From NCBI GenBank assembly GCA_036271875.1, contig DATAZU010000011.1, positions 1 through 64,000 of the forward strand: a stretch of 64,000 nt of DNA. The letters run 5' to 3'. The translations under genes and the position numbers were made by a program. The stretch comes from Galbitalea sp036271875. Its GTDB lineage: Bacteria > Actinomycetota > Actinomycetes > Actinomycetales > Microbacteriaceae. Shown in pieces: positions 59,815-64,000 of this stretch. The notes under the pieces are model-generated. The model was given only the letters and a program-made list of their open reading frames with translations, had not been told where the DNA came from and searched no databases. Numbering within the stretch: the stretch's first letter is position 1; every line of letters starts with the position of its first letter.

Positions 59815-60696
59815 GTGACTCCGATCGATCTGTTTGGCGCCGACGCGTACGGCAGTGATGTGCTCGCCGACTTCGGCCGACGCGCGCCCAGGGTTCAACC
59901 GACGGTCGTCGAGGCCGAACGCGGGTTGGTGGTCGAGGAGACGACCACGGGATTCGTGGGCGCCGTTGTTGGTTACGAGGGTCGATTGCTTCGCCTGGAA
60001 GACCGGCACGGGAGCATCCGTCTGTTCCCGATCGGGCCCGGATTCCTGATCGACGGCACGTCGGTCGCGTTGCGGCTGCCTGCCCCGCGACAGGCTCAGG
60101 GACCGCGAACTGGGCGCACGGCATCGGGATCGATGGCGGCGCCACTCGAGCGCGCGCGAACCGCTCGAGCGAGTCGCATCTTCGTCGAGGGTCGGCACGA
60201 CGCTGAACTCGTCGAGAAGGTGTGGGGTGCTGACCTGCGCATTGAAGGGGTGGTGGTCGAGTATCTCGAGGGCGTGGATAACCTCGCCCAAGTCGTGCGC
60301 GACTTCGAGCCATCCACAGACCGACGTATGGGAATCCTGGTCGACCATCTGGTGCCGGGATCAAAGGAGAGCCGAATCGCGCAGGCGGTCACGTCGGGCA
60401 GGGAGGGCGAGTTTGTTCTCGTCGTCGGGCATCCGTTTATTGATGTGTGGCAGGCGGTGAAGCCCTCGCGCGTCGGATTGACGCGCTGGCCGGAAATTCC
60501 TCGAAACGTCGAGTGGAAGCACGGCATCTGCGAGGCGCTGGGCTGGCCGCACGAGAGCCAGGCCGACGTTGCGCGGGCATGGCAGCAGATTCTCGGTCGC
60601 GTTGACAGCTACGCCGACCTCGAGCCGACCCTGCTCGGCCGGGTTGAACAACTCATCGACTTCGTCAGTGCGTCACCGGAGTATTTCGGGGGCTAA
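59815..60696 (+). CDS. DUF3097 family protein
   Basis: The 293-residue protein of the actinobacterial DUF3097 family has the core ARASRIFVEGRHDAELVEKVWGADLRIEGVVVEYLEGVDNLAQVV, a Toprim-like Asp/Glu arrangement, followed by VDHLVPGSKE and VVGHPFIDVWQAV. DUF3097 is conserved in actinobacteria but its biochemistry is unknown. The linker before the core (QAQGPRT) is encoded by a REP-like repeat, cgacaggctcagggaccg, at 60088-60105. GTG 59815 is 10 bases after the lysR stop. Confidence 0.9.
   Translation: MTPIDLFGADAYGSDVLADFGRRAPRVQPTVVEAERGLVVEETTTGFVGAVVGYEGRLLRLEDRHGSIRLFPIGPGFLIDGTSVALRLPAPRQAQGPRTGRTASGSMAAPLERARTARASRIFVEGRHDAELVEKVWGADLRIEGVVVEYLEGVDNLAQVVRDFEPSTDRRMGILVDHLVPGSKESRIAQAVTSGREGEFVLVVGHPFIDVWQAVKPSRVGLTRWPEIPRNVEWKHGICEALGWPHESQADVARAWQQILGRVDSYADLEPTLLGRVEQLIDFVSASPEYFGG
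60088..60105 (+). repeat. REP-like unit inside the DUF3097 gene
   Basis: The 18 bases cgacaggctcagggaccg match the intergenic unit cttcgacgggctcagggaccg at 17053-17080 with one change. It falls in a protein linker and keeps the frame, so it looks like a tolerated insertion. Whether it is ancestral or a true insertion needs homologues. Confidence 0.55.
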
Positions 60697-60736
60697 CCCG
60701 ATAGGCCTGGCCGAGGCGCGGGACAAGGCTTGAGTC

Positions 60737-60946
60737 ATGGCTCAACTCAGAAGACCAACCAACGGAAAAGTTATCGCGGGCGTGTGCGCGGGCATCGCCG
60801 ATCGCTTCGGTATTTCGCACACACTCGTTCGCGTCATCGCGCTCGTCTCATGCCTGCTGCCCGGTCCGCAGTTCGTGCTCTACCTGATCCTCTGGATCGC
60901 GATCCCCGCCGAGGATGCCGTCACTGCGGGTAACTCGGGAAACTAG
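60737..60946 (+). CDS. PspC-domain protein
   Basis: The 69-residue protein of the PspC phage-shock family has RRPTNGKVIAGVCAGIADRFGISHTLVRVI followed by one membrane helix (ALVSCLLPGPQFVLYLILWIAIPAE). It is a short single-domain form; PspC proteins sense membrane stress. It is convergent with corA and overlaps its stop by four bases. Confidence 0.9.
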   Translation: MAQLRRPTNGKVIAGVCAGIADRFGISHTLVRVIALVSCLLPGPQFVLYLILWIAIPAEDAVTAGNSGN

Positions 60947-61980
60947 ATCCAGCCGCGCTTCTTGAACGAGAGGTACAGCACGAAGCCGAGCACGAGCATG
61001 AGGCCGATCGCGAACGGGTAACCGTACTGCCAGTGCAGTTCGGGCATGTTCGTGAAGTTCATCCCGTAGATACTCGCGATGAGTGTCGGAGCGAACAGGA
61101 TCGCCGCCCACGATGAGATCCGCTTAGTCTGCTCGCCCTGCGCGAGACTCGCCTCCGTCAGCGCCTTGACCTCGTCGTTCTGGCGCTGGCCGACGAGGGT
61201 CGCGTGCACCATGAGGGCGTTTTGCAGGAGCGTCCGGAATCCATCGACGCGCTCGACCAGGGTGATGACGTGGTCCTCGACATCCCGGAGGCTGCGCCGC
61301 AGTTCGAGAGTTCGTTCGTCATCCTCGTCAAGGCGCTCGCGTAGCGTGGCGAGCATCCCGACCAGCGGTTGAGTCGCGCGCTGGAACGCGATGACTTCAC
61401 TCGACAGCTCGTAGATCCGGCGCGAAACGTTCGCTTCCTCGTTGAACAGCTGGTCCTCGATCTCGTCGATGTCGTTCTCCAGTCCGCTGACCACGGGGGA
61501 GTATTCGTCGACGACCTGGTCGAGCACGGCGTACATGATGGCGAGCGGGCCGATCGCGAGGAGTTTTGGATTCGCTTCGAGACGCTTTCGCACCCGTCCG
61601 AGATCGGGCGACTCTGCGTGCCGAATGGTGATGGCGAAGTCCGGTCCGATGAACATGTGGACCTCGCCGAACTCGACCTCCTCGGATGCGTCGAGGTAGC
61701 GAGCCGGCTGCAACACGATGAACTGCGTCGTGCCGTAGCGCTCGAGCTTCGGACGCTGATGACCGGCGAGCGTGTCTTCAACCGCCAGGTGGTGAAGGTC
61801 GAACTCGGTGGCAACCGACTGCACCTCAGCAGGAGTCGGTCGGTACATCCCGATCCACGCCATTCCGTGCTTCTCGCGAAGCAGTTCGTATGTGGCATCG
61901 AGCGAGTCGGGGATGGCGGCGCGTTCGCCATCGACGTATACGGCGTTGTCCACAATCGGCATGGGGCAAGTCTGACTCAC
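60943..61980 (-). CDS. corA: CorA-type magnesium/cobalt transporter
   Basis: The up to 345-residue divalent cation channel has a cytoplasmic N-terminal alpha/beta domain with HLAVEDTLAGHQRPKLERYG, a long stalk helix, and the terminal YGMNFTNMPE, the GMN selectivity motif between two C-terminal helices. The KKRGWI end is typical. It imports Mg2+ or Co2+. Either GTG 61980 or ATG 61962 may be the start; the second is the more usual N-terminus. Confidence 0.93.
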   Translation of the reverse strand: MSQTCPMPIVDNAVYVDGERAAIPDSLDATYELLREKHGMAWIGMYRPTPAEVQSVATEFDLHHLAVEDTLAGHQRPKLERYGTTQFIVLQPARYLDASEEVEFGEVHMFIGPDFAITIRHAESPDLGRVRKRLEANPKLLAIGPLAIMYAVLDQVVDEYSPVVSGLENDIDEIEDQLFNEEANVSRRIYELSSEVIAFQRATQPLVGMLATLRERLDEDDERTLELRRSLRDVEDHVITLVERVDGFRTLLQNALMVHATLVGQRQNDEVKALTEASLAQGEQTKRISSWAAILFAPTLIASIYGMNFTNMPELHWQYGYPFAIGLMLVLGFVLYLSFKKRGWI

Positions 61981-62016
61981 ACGGCCTCACGATCGGCTGC
62001 ATGGCACACTGGACAC

Positions 62017-63090
62017 GTGAACTCCGTGGCCGTTCCGAGCGCGCGCACGCTCCGGCGTTGGCGTCAGTACCTCGCCGACGAGCGTGCAGAAGCCCAGCTC
62101 TATCGCCGTCTCGCCGAACGACGAAAGGGCGAGGAGCGCGAGATTCTGATCGCGCTCGCGGATGCAGAGGGCCGCCACGAGGCGCACTGGCTCGAACTGC
62201 TCGGCGACCAGGCCGGGAAGCCGCGCCGCGTTGACCTGCGCACCGGGCTCCTTGTGGCTCTCGCCCGCATATTCGGTTCGGTATTCGTGCTGGCTCTCGC
62301 CCAGCGCGCCGAGGGCCGGTCGCCGTACGCCGACGACAAGGATGCCACGAGTGCAATGGCCGCAGACGAGGCCATCCACGAGGAGGTCATTCGTGGTCTC
62401 GCTGAGCGTGGCCGAAACCGTCTGAGCGGTACGTTCAGAGCGGCTGTCTTTGGTGCAAACGACGGCCTCGTCAGCAATCTCTCGCTCATTCTCGGCGTGA
62501 CCGCTGCGGGCGTCGCCTCCGGTGCGGTTGTCGCGACCGGCATTGCCGGACTCCTCGCCGGTGCGCTGTCGATGGGCGCGGGGGAGTACGTGTCGGTGCA
62601 TTCGCAACGCGAACTTCTCGACGCGTCGACTCCCGACCCCGACGCGGATAAGGCGCTCAAGCACCTCGACGTGAACGCGAATGAGCTTGCGCTCGTCTAT
62701 CGTGCGCGCGGCATGAGCAAACGAGACGCCAGTCTGCACGCGACCCAGGTGCTCGGCGCGAATGACGGGAGCCTGTCGGAGGGCGTCGAGGTTGCCGACA
62801 ACGAGGCGATCGGTACCGGCATCGGTGCCGCAGCATCCAGCTTCTGCTTCTTCGCGAGCGGCGCTCTCGTGCCGTTGATTCCCTACTTCTTCGGCCTTCG
62901 CGGAATAACCGCGGCGCTGGTCGCCGCGGGGCTCGTTGGCCTGGTTCTCCTCGCCACAGGCTCGGTTGTCGGTTTGCTGTCCGGTGGCTCGCCCGGCAAG
63001 CGCGCGCTTCGACAGCTTCTCATCGGATTCGGTGCTGCCGCGGCCACCTATCTCCTGGGACTGTTGTTCCACGGCGCGGTAGCCACCTAA
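62017..63090 (+). CDS. VIT/CCC1 iron or manganese transporter with N-terminal ferritin-like domain
   Basis: The 357-residue fusion has an N-terminal ferritin-like region (about 1-130; YRRLAERRKGEEREILIALADAEGRHEAHW, with metal-ligand-like E-x-x-H) and a VIT1/CCC1 membrane domain from SGTFRAAVFGANDGLVSNLSLILGVTAAG onward with five helices, as in MbfA-type proteins. Bacterial MbfA exports iron under excess and peroxide stress. The GTG at 62017 places the ferritin-like helices first; the longer frame is antisense to corA. An oxygenase-like gene follows directly. Confidence 0.88.
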   Translation: MNSVAVPSARTLRRWRQYLADERAEAQLYRRLAERRKGEEREILIALADAEGRHEAHWLELLGDQAGKPRRVDLRTGLLVALARIFGSVFVLALAQRAEGRSPYADDKDATSAMAADEAIHEEVIRGLAERGRNRLSGTFRAAVFGANDGLVSNLSLILGVTAAGVASGAVVATGIAGLLAGALSMGAGEYVSVHSQRELLDASTPDPDADKALKHLDVNANELALVYRARGMSKRDASLHATQVLGANDGSLSEGVEVADNEAIGTGIGAAASSFCFFASGALVPLIPYFFGLRGITAALVAAGLVGLVLLATGSVVGLLSGGSPGKRALRQLLIGFGAAAATYLLGLLFHGAVAT

Positions 63091-63091
63091 C

Positions 63092-63976
63092 GTGTTCGCG
63101 GCGCTGCGCACCAGGCTCTTCACCATGCTCACGGGCGACCCCGAGGGTGTTCCGCCCTGGGTCGAAGCCCTGCAGATGGGCGGCGACGAGGGATACTTCG
63201 GGCCGGCATCCGCGGTCTGGACTGTCCACGGCGGCATCCCGGTTCTGGTGGCGGGAATGCGCGCGCTCCTGCTGCAGACGCTGCATCCCGGAGCCATGGC
63301 GGGCGTGCACGACTGGTCTCGTTATCGCGAGGATCCGCTCGGCAGGCTGAATGGCACGGTGCGCTGGGTTCTCGTGACGAGTTTCGGCGATCGACAGCAG
63401 GCGGAGCAGGCCTGCGAGTTCGTTGGCAAGCTACACGTTCGCGTCAAGGGCAGCTACGAACGCGACGGCAAGCAGGTCGACTACTCGGCGGGCGACCCCC
63501 GTCTGCTCAGCTGGGTGCACGTCGCGTTCGCCGACTCCTTCCTGCGCTGCCACCGGACCTGGGGCACGGCGATTCCGGGCGGTGCCGACCGCTACGTCAA
63601 GGAGTGGGCGACCGCTGGGGACCTGATGGGGGTGGCGAACCCGCCAACCTCCGAAGCGGAGCTCGCCGACCAACTCGCGGGATTCGACTCGGAGCTGCGC
63701 GGGGACGAGTTGGTTCGGGATGCCGTGCGATTTCTGCGCCGCCCACCACTGGACGGCGCGACCGGACTGGGCTACCGCATCGTGTTCGCGGGTGCGGTGG
63801 CAACCCTCCCGCGCAAGTATCGTGACCTGCTCGGGATGCGTCGCGCCGGGTGGCCGGCGATCGGCGTAACCCGCCTGGTCCTGTGGTTCGCCGTGAAGCT
63901 CCTCGGTCGACCGTCCACGAGCGAGCGTTACGCGCGCCGTCGCATCGCGCGGCTCGAGGCTGCGGCGGATGCCTGA
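63092..63976 (+). CDS. MpaB/DUF2236-type oxygenase-like protein
   Basis: The 294-residue protein of the DUF2236 (latex-clearing protein/MpaB heme oxygenase-like) family has ALLLQTLHPGAMAGVHDWSRYREDPLGRL, with the conserved H-P-G and HD, and WVHVAFADSFLRCHRTWG, with the second histidine motif. Members are heme-dependent rubber or mycophenolic-acid oxygenases, but actinobacterial paralogues are uncharacterised. The GTG at 63092 lies one base after the VIT stop, and it overlaps the next gene by eight bases. Confidence 0.85.
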   Translation: MFAALRTRLFTMLTGDPEGVPPWVEALQMGGDEGYFGPASAVWTVHGGIPVLVAGMRALLLQTLHPGAMAGVHDWSRYREDPLGRLNGTVRWVLVTSFGDRQQAEQACEFVGKLHVRVKGSYERDGKQVDYSAGDPRLLSWVHVAFADSFLRCHRTWGTAIPGGADRYVKEWATAGDLMGVANPPTSEAELADQLAGFDSELRGDELVRDAVRFLRRPPLDGATGLGYRIVFAGAVATLPRKYRDLLGMRRAGWPAIGVTRLVLWFAVKLLGRPSTSERYARRRIARLEAAADA

Positions 63977-64000
63977 CCTCGACGCGATCGTCGTCGGTGC
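63969..64000 (+). CDS. Start of an unidentified gene, possibly a FAD/NAD(P)-binding oxidoreductase
   Basis: ATG 63969 begins MPDLDAIVVGA, the start of a Rossmann-like dinucleotide-binding fold (x-x-A-I-V-V-G-A). Only 10 codons lie in the window, so the enzyme cannot be named. Overlap with the MpaB-like gene suggests one operon. Confidence 0.45.
   Translation, partial: MPDLDAIVVG

Noticed and set aside
1..64000. CRISPR array or prophage
   Set aside because: No regularly spaced repeats with unique spacers, no integrase and no phage structural genes were seen; the repeats found are REP-like or in coding repeats.
1..64000. tRNA or rRNA genes
   Set aside because: No cloverleaf or rRNA-like stretch was recognised by eye in the intergenic gaps; a covariance-model scan would settle it.

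Overview
The window reads as a piece of chromosome from a high-GC actinobacterium, most likely Microbacteriaceae. The support is the gene content (GatB, several DUF2510 membrane proteins, an LCP ligase, DUF3097, DUF222-HNH, two ECF42/YCII pairs, AlkZ-like and septum-formation proteins), the high GC, the very frequent ggatgc/gcatcc context inside genes, and REP-like repeats of the type seen in that family. This is a judgement from memory of the families, not from a database search. No tRNA, rRNA or CRISPR array was recognised.

Layout. 1-812 is the 3' end of gatB. 988-4829 is a visibly AT-richer three-gene operon on the minus strand: DUF262 protein, RelA/SpoT-type alarmone synthetase, P-loop ATPase. 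It is the best candidate for an undescribed system, probably anti-phage. Beside it lie the remnant of a PLP decarboxylase gene (4922-5024), an MMPL exporter, a double 17-bp operator, and a higBA toxin-antitoxin locus whose toxin gene is broken. 8432-14080 encodes a 1,882-residue surface protein with about 13 MBG repeats, including an exact 741-nt tandem duplication. 14104-24729 holds a PLP decarboxylase, a DUF222-HNH protein, an NYN-domain protein, several small membrane proteins, DUF2277 and an MFS pump.

24869-30474 holds an SDR, the first YCII/ECF42 pair with a recognisable promoter, a septum-formation lipoprotein, a GNAT acetyltransferase and an Hsp20 gene. The Hsp20 gene lies behind both a HAIR (HspR) and a CIRCE (HrcA) operator, which it shares with a divergent AlkZ-like gene. 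31736-43061 is ordinary accessory metabolism and transport: DUF2510, DUF1761, serine hydrolase, two-gene ArsR/AHSA1 unit with a perfect operator, LOG-like, HxlR and nitroreductase. 43183-49916 has a tiny Lys-rich protein, a sugar porter, a long hairpin, a NERD helicase, a TMEM175-like channel and an APC permease.

50037-52509 is a compact regulatory cluster: a leaderless ArsR/AHSA1 pair diverging from the second YCII/ECF42 pair, whose sigma gene has no normal start codon. The rest (52584-64000) carries a 58-aa membrane protein, an LCP protein, an FBP zinc protein, an aldo/keto reductase, a methyltransferase, an MFS exporter with a divergent LysR regulator, DUF3097, PspC, CorA, a ferritin-like/VIT iron transporter, an MpaB-like oxygenase, and the first codons of what may be a flavoprotein gene.
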